DNA of 64,000 nucleotides from Erythrobacter sanguineus (GTDB lineage: Bacteria; Pseudomonadota; Alphaproteobacteria; Sphingomonadales; Sphingomonadaceae), in assembly GCA_945878845.1 (NCBI GenBank), contig CAMCUB010000011.1, positions 1-64,000 on the forward strand, read 5' to 3'. Position numbers and translations under genes: made by a program. Every line of letters begins with the position of its first letter. Positions within the stretch are counted from its first letter, which is position 1. Under the pieces are notes generated by a model that made no database searches, was not told where the DNA came from, and was given only the letters and a program-made list of their open reading frames with translations. This document shows positions 33,977 through 41,471 of this stretch, piece after piece.

Positions 33977-34743
33977 GCGGCGTTTCCTCCTGAAGTGTAG
34001 TCGAGCGCCTGGGCGAGCATCTGTCGGACTTGGGGGTTGGCGTAGGTCGCAGGGCCGTCGCCGAATTGCAGGTAGATGAGCGGGGCAGGGCAGGTGCGGC
34101 TCTCCCAGGCGATGCAGTTGCTGCCCTCGGGGTGCTCCCAGCCCGCATTGCTGAACATCGCGCCCGCGACAGCCTGCGCGGCGGAGTAGAAGTTGGCGGC
34201 CGTGAAGGCGAAGCCCTCGGCGCGGGCGAGGGGGGTGAGGGCGGTCTCGTCGATGGGGCAGAGATAGAGCTCGTCGGTGACCGGGAAGGCCTGTGGGAGG
34301 CCGCGCGTCACCGGATGGTCGGCAAGGATGCGTGCCTCGTAGGTGATGTCGTGGCGGTACCCGGAATCGAGGCCATGCGTGCCCGGCTGGTAGTGGAACT
34401 GCCCGCCGAGCCAGTCATGCCACTCCGGCCACTCGGCCCACCCGGCAAGCGCATGGTGCATCGCCACCGCCCCTTTGCCGCTGGCAAAGCGGGCGGTGAT
34501 CGCCTCGCGGAAGGCGGACGAGGGCGCGCGCGTGGTCACCTTGCCCTCGCCGAAGCTGTAGCCTGCCATGTCGTAGAACAGCAGCGCGTCGGCGGCGAGG
34601 ATGGCTTCTGCCGCGTCAGCCTCGCCGCCTTCGGAGTGGATCAGGTGGGTGATCTCCCAATCGCCCAGCGCGGCGAGCAGTTCGTCAAAGGGGCCAGCCT
34701 CGTAAGGATGGCCCCCTGACAGCACGAGCAGTGAGCGGGCCAT
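33973..34743 (-). CDS. Second ThuA-like domain protein
   Basis: 256 aa. MARSLLVLSGGHPYEAGPFDELL starts a ThuA fold, with LLFYDMAGYSF, KGAVAMHHALAGW and HPVTRGLPQAF as conserved landmarks. It is only distantly similar to the first ThuA-like protein at 28 kb. Both sit in the same catabolic run, with a SnoaL-like gene (4-nt overlap) and a medium-chain reductase (5-nt gap). Function unknown. Confidence 0.8.
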   Translation of the reverse strand: MARSLLVLSGGHPYEAGPFDELLAALGDWEITHLIHSEGGEADAAEAILAADALLFYDMAGYSFGEGKVTTRAPSSAFREAITARFASGKGAVAMHHALAGWAEWPEWHDWLGGQFHYQPGTHGLDSGYRHDITYEARILADHPVTRGLPQAFPVTDELYLCPIDETALTPLARAEGFAFTAANFYSAAQAVAGAMFSNAGWEHPEGSNCIAWESRTCPAPLIYLQFGDGPATYANPQVRQMLAQALDYTSGGNAA

Positions 34744-34748
34744 CGGTC

Positions 34749-35759
34749 TCAGGCGATCTTGAGGATCATCTTGCCGTCATTCGTCCCCGCGAACAGCCGC
34801 ATGAAGCTGTCGAAGGCGTGCTCCAGCCCCTCGTCGATATGCTCGTCGATGGTGAGCTGCCCTTGCGCGGCCCACACGCCCATCGCCTGCGCGCCCTCGC
34901 CGAAGCGCGGGACGTAGTCGGCCACGAGCAGCCCGCGGATGTGCGCGCGCTTGACGATCAGCTGCCACAGGTTGCGGATGCCGCGCGGCTCGGTGTTGTA
35001 TTCGCTGATGAGGCCGCAAAGTCCCACGCGCGAGTGCAGATTGAGGTTCATCAGGCCGGCATCGAGGATGATCCCGCCGACATTCTCGAAAATCACGTCG
35101 ACCCCGTCCGGGCAGGCCTCGGCGATGGCGGCGGTGAGCGCGGCTTCATTCTTGCCGCGATAGTCGATAGCGGCGTCGAAGCCGTATTTCTCGGTCAGCC
35201 GCGCGCACTTGGCAGGGCCGCCCGCGATCCCGACCGCCCGGCAGCCGTGGATTTTCGCCAGTTGTCCGACAAGGCTGCCGACCGCACCCGCCGCGCCGGT
35301 CACCAGCACGGTCTCGCCCGGCTTGGGCTCGCACACTTCCAGAAAACCGAAATAGGCGGTCATCCCCACCGCGCCGAAGATCGAGAGGTAGTTGGTGACG
35401 CTCGGCACCAGCGAGGGGTCGATCGGCTGGGTGAACCCGCCGACGGTGCCGATCGAATAGTCCTCGAGCGCGTTCAGGCCCATCACCCACTGACCCGGCG
35501 CGAAACCTTCCGCGCGGCTTTCCTCGACCACGCCGATGGTGCTGGCGCGCACCGGATCGCCCAAGGGGATCGGCGGCATGTAATTCCCTTCCGCATCCAT
35601 CCACCCGCGCATCGCCGGATCGAGCGAGGCGTAGTGGTTGCGGATCAGGAACTGGCCCTCTTCCAGCGCGGGGGTCTCGACGGTGACGAGCTCGAAATCC
35701 TCGGGCACCGGCGTGCCATCGGGGCGGCGCTGGAGGAGAAAGCGACGGTTGTGGGGCAT
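34749..35759 (-). CDS. NADP-dependent medium-chain reductase (CurA/LTB4DH-like)
   Basis: 336 aa zinc-independent medium-chain reductase. It starts NRRFLLQRRPDGTPVPEDFEL, has the substrate loop MRGWMDAEGNYMPP, and the NADP motif VTGAAGAVGSLVGQLAKI. DVIFENVGG is a family hallmark. Such enzymes saturate alpha,beta-unsaturated ketones or aldehydes. It is 25 nt downstream of the molybdopterin oxidoreductase gene. Two paralogues lie at 38.0 and 54.3 kb. Confidence 0.9.
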   Translation of the reverse strand: MPHNRRFLLQRRPDGTPVPEDFELVTVETPALEEGQFLIRNHYASLDPAMRGWMDAEGNYMPPIPLGDPVRASTIGVVEESRAEGFAPGQWVMGLNALEDYSIGTVGGFTQPIDPSLVPSVTNYLSIFGAVGMTAYFGFLEVCEPKPGETVLVTGAAGAVGSLVGQLAKIHGCRAVGIAGGPAKCARLTEKYGFDAAIDYRGKNEAALTAAIAEACPDGVDVIFENVGGIILDAGLMNLNLHSRVGLCGLISEYNTEPRGIRNLWQLIVKRAHIRGLLVADYVPRFGEGAQAMGVWAAQGQLTIDEHIDEGLEHAFDSFMRLFAGTNDGKMILKIA

Positions 35760-35784
35760 GTTGGTCTTTCGGTTATGAAGAAAT

Positions 35785-37923
35785 TCAGGCCGGTTCCAGC
35801 TTCACCGGAATGGCGCTCTGCAAGCTCTGGCCGGTGATCGGATCGTAATCGACCACCTCGCTCACCAGCCGGTTGGTGGAGGAACCTCGCTCGCGCACGT
35901 CGTCCTTGCCCGCATCGGCATCGCCATAGGCATGCGCCATCGAGACGATCCCGCGCCGCACCTTGTCGCTCGCCTTGACCACGCCGTGGATCGTGGCGTG
36001 GGGGCTGGTAATCGCGACGAGGCCGCCCTCTTCCAGACCCAGCGCCGCGATGTCATCGGGGTGGATGAAGGCGGGGTTGGTGGTGGTCTTCTCCTGCAAC
36101 TTCTTGAGCGGGTGGCCGATGGAATTGAACCGGGTCTTGGAGCGCCGCGAGATCAGGCGGAAGTCGAAGCCTTCGCGCGCCGCGTTGCTCCCGGCATATT
36201 TGCCGATCTCGGACGGCATCGCGCCGACCGCCAGATCGAAGCGGTGGAACTCGCCCTCGTCGACCGGCTCCACGACCGGGTGACGCTCGGGATACAGCAC
36301 CGCAGCGCCGCCATTGGCCGCGCAATCGGCGCGCACCTGGCTGGGAGGCACAAGGCAGCCGGTCACCGCGAGGTCGAGAAATTCCTGCTTGGTCGGCTTG
36401 CGATCCATCGGCAGCAGGCCGCCGTTGAGGTTCATCTGGATGCCGAGGTGGTGCGCCAGCGTCCAGAACATCTCGTATTCGTCGATCACATCGCCCGGCG
36501 CTTCGACCACCGCTTCGGTGTAGCGGGCATAGGGTTCCTCGTGCCACCATTCGGAGAGGCTGGTGATGTCCTCGCGTTCCAAGCATTGCGAGGGCGCGAG
36601 CACCACATCGGCGCGCTTGGCGCTGGCGCTCATCCACGGGTCGATCTGCACGAACAGCTCGAGATCATCGAGCGCGCGGACCATCTTGGCCTGATCGGGG
36701 AAGCCGACCACCGGATTGCCGCCGACCGAAATCAGCGCGCGCACCTGACCTTCGCCGGGGGTGAGGATCTCGTCGGCGAGCACGTTGCAGGGCATCTCCC
36801 AGCCGAGGTGACCGAGGCCGCGGAAGCGCGACTTGGGCATCCCTTCGGCGCCGAACATCGGCACGGGCGGTGCGACCTGCGCGCGGCGGGCGGTCTGGTA
36901 GGGGCTGAACACGCCGGGGATCGCGGCCTTCTCGCCCTCCTGCTTGAAGCGCGCGCAGATGGTGTTGAGGCACACGACGAGGTATTCGGTGAGCGTACCG
37001 TTGCCCGCCATTTCAGGGCCGGTGCCGGTGACCGCGCAGCCCTTGGAGCCGGTCGCGAACATCCGCGCGGCCGCGACGAGCTGGTCCTTGTCCAGTCCCG
37101 CGCGCTCCGCCGCGACCTCGGGCGGGAAGGCCTTCACTGCCTCTGCGAGTTCGTCGAAACCGTCGACATGCGCGGCGACGAAATTGCGGTCGTAGAGGCC
37201 TTCCGAGATGATCACATTGAGCATCCCCGCCAGCATCGCCGGATCCTCGCCCGGTTTCACGGGGAGGTAGATATCGGCGAGCCGCGCCACATCACTCTCG
37301 CGCGGGTCGGCGACAATCAGCTTGAGGCCCGCCGCCTGCTGGTCGCGGATGCGGCGCGAGGGGCTGAAGGGCGGCACGCCGCCGACGGGCGAATAGTGCG
37401 AGACGATCGGGTTGTTGCCGATGAAGAAGGCGACGTCGCTCTCCGAGAACGTATTCGGCCCCGCCATCCACTTGCCGTAACGCGCGGTAGTGAAGACCTT
37501 GGCGGGCTGGTCGAGCGTCACCGAGGTGTAGAAATTGCGGCTCCCCACGGCGTTGGCGAAGCTCAATGAGGCCGACATGGCGGCGGAGTTCTGGAAGCCG
37601 CCCGAGCCCATGAAGACGGCAACCGAATGCGGCCCATAGGTGTCGATGATGCGGCGCAACTCGCTCGCCACATGGGCCAGCGCCTCGGGCATCGGGGTCG
37701 AAACGAATTCGCCCTCGGCGTTGCGCACAAGGCTGTGATGCAGGCGGTTTTCGGAGTTGTGGCTGTCGGGCAGCTCGCGGCCCTTCATGCAGGTGTAGCC
37801 GCCATAGGCCGGATCATCAGGATCGCCGCGCACCTCGACGACCTTCCCGTCGGCGACATCCACTTCCATCGCGCAATTGGCGTGGCAGAAGCGGCAGAAG
37901 GTCTTGTGAGTCTGAATGCCCAT
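35785..37923 (-). CDS. Molybdopterin-dependent oxidoreductase (DMSO reductase superfamily)
   Basis: 712 aa. The N-terminus has a 4Fe-4S site, CRFCHANC plus a later cysteine in GYTCMKGRELP, then MGSGGFQNSAAMSASL and a C-terminal molybdopterin-binding domain. No twin-arginine signal is seen, so it is probably cytoplasmic. It resembles formate-dehydrogenase or assimilatory-type members of the superfamily; the reaction is unknown. It is the first gene of the 12-kb minus-strand run and may hydroxylate or dehydrogenate the substrate with water as oxygen source. mobA lies about 1.7 kb away. Confidence 0.9.
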   Translation of the reverse strand: MGIQTHKTFCRFCHANCAMEVDVADGKVVEVRGDPDDPAYGGYTCMKGRELPDSHNSENRLHHSLVRNAEGEFVSTPMPEALAHVASELRRIIDTYGPHSVAVFMGSGGFQNSAAMSASLSFANAVGSRNFYTSVTLDQPAKVFTTARYGKWMAGPNTFSESDVAFFIGNNPIVSHYSPVGGVPPFSPSRRIRDQQAAGLKLIVADPRESDVARLADIYLPVKPGEDPAMLAGMLNVIISEGLYDRNFVAAHVDGFDELAEAVKAFPPEVAAERAGLDKDQLVAAARMFATGSKGCAVTGTGPEMAGNGTLTEYLVVCLNTICARFKQEGEKAAIPGVFSPYQTARRAQVAPPVPMFGAEGMPKSRFRGLGHLGWEMPCNVLADEILTPGEGQVRALISVGGNPVVGFPDQAKMVRALDDLELFVQIDPWMSASAKRADVVLAPSQCLEREDITSLSEWWHEEPYARYTEAVVEAPGDVIDEYEMFWTLAHHLGIQMNLNGGLLPMDRKPTKQEFLDLAVTGCLVPPSQVRADCAANGGAAVLYPERHPVVEPVDEGEFHRFDLAVGAMPSEIGKYAGSNAAREGFDFRLISRRSKTRFNSIGHPLKKLQEKTTTNPAFIHPDDIAALGLEEGGLVAITSPHATIHGVVKASDKVRRGIVSMAHAYGDADAGKDDVRERGSSTNRLVSEVVDYDPITGQSLQSAIPVKLEPA

Positions 37924-38042
37924 CGTCTCTCTCCCTTTGGGTGGAGACTACCACAGGGGCAGGGGCGCTCGACTGATACTTTTGTCCGTGGAGGGTGGCG
38001 CGCCGCGCCCGCAATAGGGCAGCCAGGAAGAGGAGACACCAG
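37924..38042. promoter_or_regulatory. Divergent promoter region, molybdopterin oxidoreductase / medium-chain reductase
   Basis: A 119-nt gap serves both transcription directions. On the minus strand CAGTCG (37975-37970), 17 nt and GGTAGT (37952-37947) could be a weak promoter, with ACAAAAGTA just upstream. That is a partial match to the motif found near 40.48 and 58.28 kb. A GGGAGAGAG ribosome site precedes ATG 37923, and GAGGAGA precedes ATG 38043. Confidence 0.35.
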
Positions 38043-39047
38043 ATGCCCACCACCACCCGCCAATGGCTTCTTAACGGCCACCCGCGCGGCCGCGGGATCG
38101 AGATCGACAATGATTTCAAGCTGGTGGAGGCCCAGCTCCCCGATCCCGCCCCGGGCGAGATGCTGCTCAAGACCCACTACCTCGGCTTCGATCCGGCGCA
38201 GAAGGGCTGGATGGAGAACATCGCCGACTACGTCGCGCCGATGAACATCGGTGACGTGATGCGCGGCAGCGGGATCGCCGAGGTGGTGGCGAGCAATGGC
38301 GGGCGCTTCGCGGTCGGCGACATGCTCTTCGGCACCACCGGCTGGACCGAGTTTCTGGTGACTGACGGCAAGGAGCTCACCAAGGTCGAAACCGACCTGT
38401 CGCCCACTGCCGTTTTGTCCGTGCTGGGGACGACCGGGCTCACCGCCTATTGCGGGCTGTTCAAGGTCGGCAAGCCGGTGGCGGGCGACACCGTGCTGGT
38501 CAGCGGCGCGGCAGGTGCGACGGGCAGCATCGTCGGCCAGCTCGCGAAGATCGCCGGCTGCCGCGTGGTCGGCATCGCGGGCGGCCAGGACAAGTGCGAC
38601 TGGCTGGTGCGCGAGGCGGGCTACGACGCCGCGATCGACTACAAGGCCGATAATGTGAAGGCGCAGATCCGCGAGCTTTGCCCGCGCGGCGTCGACGTGA
38701 TCTATGACAATGTTGGCGGCAAGATCCTCAATGACATGCTCGCCTGCATCGCCACCAACGCCCGCGTGGTGATCTGCGGCGGGATCAGCCGCTACGAGAC
38801 GGGCTCGCTCCCTGCTGGCCCCGAAAACTACTTCAACCTCGTGTTCCGGCGCGGGACGATGGCGGGCTTCATCGTGCTCGACTGGGCGAGCGAATTCCCC
38901 GGCATCCGGAAGCGGCTGGAGGGCTTCGTCAAGGATGGCTCGCTGAGGTATCAGGAGGACATCCAGCACGGCTTCGAGAATGCGCCGACGACCTTGCAGC
39001 GGCTGTTCTCGGGGCAGAACCGGGGTAAGCAATTGCTAAAGCTCTAA
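38043..39047 (+). CDS. NADP-dependent medium-chain reductase (CurA/PTGR-like)
   Basis: 334 aa from ATG 38043, with AGGAAGAGGAGACACC upstream. Conserved features: QWLLNGHPRGRGIEI start, FDPAQKGWMENIADYVAP loop, VSGAAGATGSIVGQLAKI NADP motif and DVIYDNVGGKILND. It likely reduces enones with NADPH. It is divergent from the molybdopterin oxidoreductase, and a palindromic repeat follows its stop. Paralogues lie at 34.7 and 54.3 kb. Confidence 0.9.
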   Translation: MPTTTRQWLLNGHPRGRGIEIDNDFKLVEAQLPDPAPGEMLLKTHYLGFDPAQKGWMENIADYVAPMNIGDVMRGSGIAEVVASNGGRFAVGDMLFGTTGWTEFLVTDGKELTKVETDLSPTAVLSVLGTTGLTAYCGLFKVGKPVAGDTVLVSGAAGATGSIVGQLAKIAGCRVVGIAGGQDKCDWLVREAGYDAAIDYKADNVKAQIRELCPRGVDVIYDNVGGKILNDMLACIATNARVVICGGISRYETGSLPAGPENYFNLVFRRGTMAGFIVLDWASEFPGIRKRLEGFVKDGSLRYQEDIQHGFENAPTTLQRLFSGQNRGKQLLKL

Positions 39048-39050
39048 CCC

Positions 39051-39154
39051 TCGTCATTGCGAGGAGCGTAGCGACGCGGCAACCCATAGACCAAGGTTGC
39101 GCCCGAGGGACCGGGCGGACCATGGATTGCTTCGCCTGCGGCTCGCAATGACGA
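39051..39154. repeat. Long palindromic intergenic repeat, copy 1 (TCGTCATTGCGAG family)
   Basis: The element starts TCGTCATTGCGAG and ends with its complement CTCGCAATGACGA, 104 nt in all. Inside, GCGGCAACCCAT and ATGGATTGCTTCGC are partly inverted. It separates the convergent medium-chain reductase and mobA genes. Three more copies occur in the window. Confidence 0.9.
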
Positions 39155-39156
39155 GG

Positions 39157-39666
39157 CTAGGTTAGATCCTCCGGCCGATTGACGTTCATGAGAGGCGTGC
39201 CCAGTTCCACCCGCCGCGCCCCCACATGGTCGGCGAAGCGGTAGAGCGAGCGGCCTCCGCTCTCCAGAAACCCCTCCAGCACGGGGCCGACGCTGACCGG
39301 CCACAGCCCGACGACCGGTTGGCTCTCGACGATCGCGCCGCCCTCGCCCGCCAGCATCGCAGCAAGATCGAAGGGCAGATCGGGCACATCCACCCCGGCG
39401 CTCAATATGTGAGTGAAGCCGCGCTCCCCCGCACGGCGCAGCGCCGCCGCTAGCCCGCCGAGCGGGCCGAGCCCTGCCTCCGGCCAATCAGGGATGCAGG
39501 TGAAGCCCGCCTCCTGACGCCCACACACCACGACAGCCTCGCACTGCGCGGCGAGCGCGGCGGCGACGCGGTCGATCAACCGTGCGCCCTCATAGAGCGC
39601 CTGCGCCTTGTCGCTGCCAAAGCGCCGCGCCTGTCCGCCGGCAAGGATCGCACCGAGAAGGATCAG
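39157..39666 (-). CDS. mobA: Molybdenum cofactor guanylyltransferase
   Basis: 169 aa if started at CTG 39666; the track begins only at TTG 39579 and so loses the active-site head. The missing part reads ILLGAILAGGQARRFGSDKA, the nucleotide-binding motif (GxxAGGxSxRFGxDK) of MobA, and an in-frame stop lies directly upstream. The CTG overlaps the stop of the upstream gene (CTGA). Later motifs are GVDVPDLP and NVNRPEDL. It attaches GMP to molybdopterin, which suits the nearby DMSO-reductase-type enzyme. The start codon must be CTG or ATC. Confidence 0.85.
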   Translation of the reverse strand: MILLGAILAGGQARRFGSDKAQALYEGARLIDRVAAALAAQCEAVVVCGRQEAGFTCIPDWPEAGLGPLGGLAAALRRAGERGFTHILSAGVDVPDLPFDLAAMLAGEGGAIVESQPVVGLWPVSVGPVLEGFLESGGRSLYRFADHVGARRVELGTPLMNVNRPEDLT

Positions 39667-40004
39667 TCAAACGCCTCGGTCGCATTGCCCTCGGCGTTGT
39701 AGACCGGGCCTTCCGCGTCGACGCGATACTTCGCGCTGACCGCCCCGGTGATCCCGAACTGGCCGATGTGATCGCGCATGCCGGTATAGGCCGGGTCCTT
39801 GAAATGGGCGGCGAGGGCCTCTTCGCTCTCCCACTCCTCGAACACGTTCACGCGCGCCGGGTTCATTGAGCAGGCGCTCCAGTCGTAGTGGATGCAGCCC
39901 TTCTCGGCCAATGCCGCCTCGATATGCGGGCGGGCGGTGCGCAGGGCCTCTTCGCGCTGGGCAGGGTCGAGGTCGATCTGCGCGGAGATGAGAATCTTTG
40001 CCAT
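39663..40004 (-). CDS. Antibiotic biosynthesis monooxygenase (ABM) family protein
   Basis: 113 aa from ATG 40004; the track start at 40067 is in the spacer of the next gene. AKILISAQIDLDPAQREEALRTA then CIHYDWSACSMNPARVNVFEEWESEEALAAHF matches the dimeric alpha+beta barrel of ABM/quinol monooxygenases. It may act on a quinol or a polyketide-like intermediate, or have a binding role. It is coupled to mobA by overlap and is 5 nt below the SnoaL gene. Confidence 0.85.
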   Translation of the reverse strand: MAKILISAQIDLDPAQREEALRTARPHIEAALAEKGCIHYDWSACSMNPARVNVFEEWESEEALAAHFKDPAYTGMRDHIGQFGITGAVSAKYRVDAEGPVYNAEGNATEAFD

Positions 40005-40009
40005 GGTTT

Positions 40010-40420
40010 TCAGCCTTCCACGCCGAATTCGGCGATGATCTTGAATTTGCGCGAAGTGAACAGCCACTGCCCGTCAATCTTCGCCAACTCGTCTTCATAA
40101 AGCCCGCCGACATGGCGCGCCTTGCCGTCCTTGGGCTTGAGGATCTCCTGCGTCTGCACGCGGGCGCGGGCGGTGTCGCCGGTGACTTCGATCATGCAGG
40201 GCACGCAGTGGAAGCTCACCGCCTCCAAGCCGCTCATTGCCCCGTTCCAGAAGGTGACGATCGCGTCCTTGCCGTGGGTCTGGTGGCCCATCAGGTCCCA
40301 GTCGGCATCCTCGGCCCAGACGCTCGCCCAGGTGTCGCTGTCGATCCGCACCACGCCGTCTGCATAGGTGCCATTGAGTTCCTGAATCGCCACGCGATCC
40401 TCGAGGGGTCCGGTAAACAT
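40010..40420 (-). CDS. SnoaL-like NTF2-fold protein
   Basis: 136 aa. FTGPLEDRVAIQELNGTYADGVVRIDSDTWA is the common start of SnoaL_4-type proteins in catabolic clusters, with WAEDADWDLMGHQTHGKDAIVTFW following. Fold call is good; reaction unknown (isomerase, hydrolase or oxygenase accessory). Its promoter carries the CAATGCCCACTTTTGGGA element also seen before the Rieske gene at 58.2 kb, and its leader is CTGGGAGAGAG. Confidence 0.85.
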   Translation of the reverse strand: MFTGPLEDRVAIQELNGTYADGVVRIDSDTWASVWAEDADWDLMGHQTHGKDAIVTFWNGAMSGLEAVSFHCVPCMIEVTGDTARARVQTQEILKPKDGKARHVGGLYEDELAKIDGQWLFTSRKFKIIAEFGVEG

Positions 40421-40447
40421 GGTTCTCTCTCCCAGTGTTGCAGTCGG

Positions 40448-40491
40448 CTATCGGCCCCGAGGACACCCAGCGACAATGCCCACTTTTGGGA
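40448..40491 (-). promoter_or_regulatory. Promoter with a palindromic element shared with the 58.2-kb promoter
   Basis: On the minus strand CCCAAAAGTGGG lies just above TTGTCG (40476-40471), followed by 17 nt and CGATAG (40453-40448), which fits -35 and -10 boxes. The 21-nt block 40471-40491 matches 58268-58288 at 19 positions. The palindrome sits at the usual place for an activator. Start of the SnoaL gene is 28 nt below the -10. Confidence 0.5.
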
Positions 40492-40544
40492 AGGGTGGGG
40501 ACGGGGCGGGGCGTGTTACTCCCCCGCCTTGAGAGAGGAGACAC

Positions 40545-41357
40545 ATGATGGGACAACTCGAGGGCAAGACTGCCGTCATTCTGGGCGCGGCGTCGGAGGG
40601 CAATATGGGCCAGACCATCGCCCGCCTGTTCGCGAAAGAGGGCGCGAAGGTGATGGTGGCGGGCCGCAAGGAAGCCCCGCTCGCCGCGCTGGCAGAGGAG
40701 ATCGGCGGGGCCTACGCCCTGTGCGATATCGCCAAGAAGCCGGAAGTGAACGCCATGGCCGACAAGGCCGCTGCCACCTTCGGCCGGGTCGATATCGCGA
40801 TCAACACCACCGGCTGGGGCCTGCTCGCCAGCCTCGAGGAGATCACCGACGAACAGCTCGACCAGATCGTCGACTTGCAGTTCAAGGGCGTGCACCACTT
40901 CCTCCAGGCCTTCGTGCGGGTGATGAGCGCGCAGGCGCCCACGGGCGGCTCGCTGATCTCGCTGTCCTCGGCCACCACCAAGGCGATCATCACCAACCAC
41001 GCGGCTTACATCGGCACCAAGCGCGGCTCGGAGGCGCTGATCGAGTGTGTCGCCAATGATTACGGGCACCTTGGGATCAAGGCCAACACGGTCTCCCCCG
41101 CCTTCACTGACAGCCCGATGACGCACGAGAGCTTCCAGGTCCCGGGGCTCACCGATGCTTTCCTTCCGCGCTACCCGATGGGGCGGCTGAACACGGTCGA
41201 GGATGTCGCTCACGCATGCCTGTGGCTGAGCACCGATCAGGCCTATGTGACCGGCGCGAATATCCAGCCCAATGGCGGCCTCATTATGCGCGGCAACCCG
41301 CAGGCCGGGGATGTCGCCGCAGCGATCGGGGCGGCGATGGCGAAGCTGCAGGGGTGA
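40545..41357 (+). CDS. SDR family oxidoreductase
   Basis: 270 aa (ATG 40545 or 40548), after GAGAGAGGAGACAC. Cofactor motif VILGAASEGNMGQTIARLF is a variant of TGxxxGxG, with extra residues in the loop. INTTGWGL stands for the NNAG motif, and AYIGTKRGSEAL holds catalytic Tyr and Lys. It ends YVTGANIQPNGGLIMRG. Likely a dehydrogenase of ring or side-chain hydroxyls. It stands alone on the plus strand between a divergent SnoaL gene and a convergent SDR gene. Confidence 0.87.
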   Translation: MMGQLEGKTAVILGAASEGNMGQTIARLFAKEGAKVMVAGRKEAPLAALAEEIGGAYALCDIAKKPEVNAMADKAAATFGRVDIAINTTGWGLLASLEEITDEQLDQIVDLQFKGVHHFLQAFVRVMSAQAPTGGSLISLSSATTKAIITNHAAYIGTKRGSEALIECVANDYGHLGIKANTVSPAFTDSPMTHESFQVPGLTDAFLPRYPMGRLNTVEDVAHACLWLSTDQAYVTGANIQPNGGLIMRGNPQAGDVAAAIGAAMAKLQG

Positions 41358-41363
41358 AATGTT

Positions 41364-41465
41364 CGTCGTCCCGGGCTTGACCCGGGATCGCTCAGAGCGT
41401 GGCACCAAGTCTCGAGCGGTCCCGGATCCCCGGCCTGCGCCGGGGCAGGCAAGTCCGGGACGACG
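41364..41465. repeat. Palindromic intergenic repeat of the CGTCGTCCCGGG type
   Basis: The element starts CGTCGTCCCGGGCTTGACC and ends GTCCGGGACGACG, 102 nt, with internal inverted GGTCCCGGATCCCCGGCC-like arms. It separates two convergent SDR genes. It is different in sequence from the TCGTCATTGCGAG family in this window but similar in size and placement. Repeats of this kind are familiar in alphaproteobacterial spacers. Confidence 0.85.
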
Positions 41466-41471
41466 ATAGGC

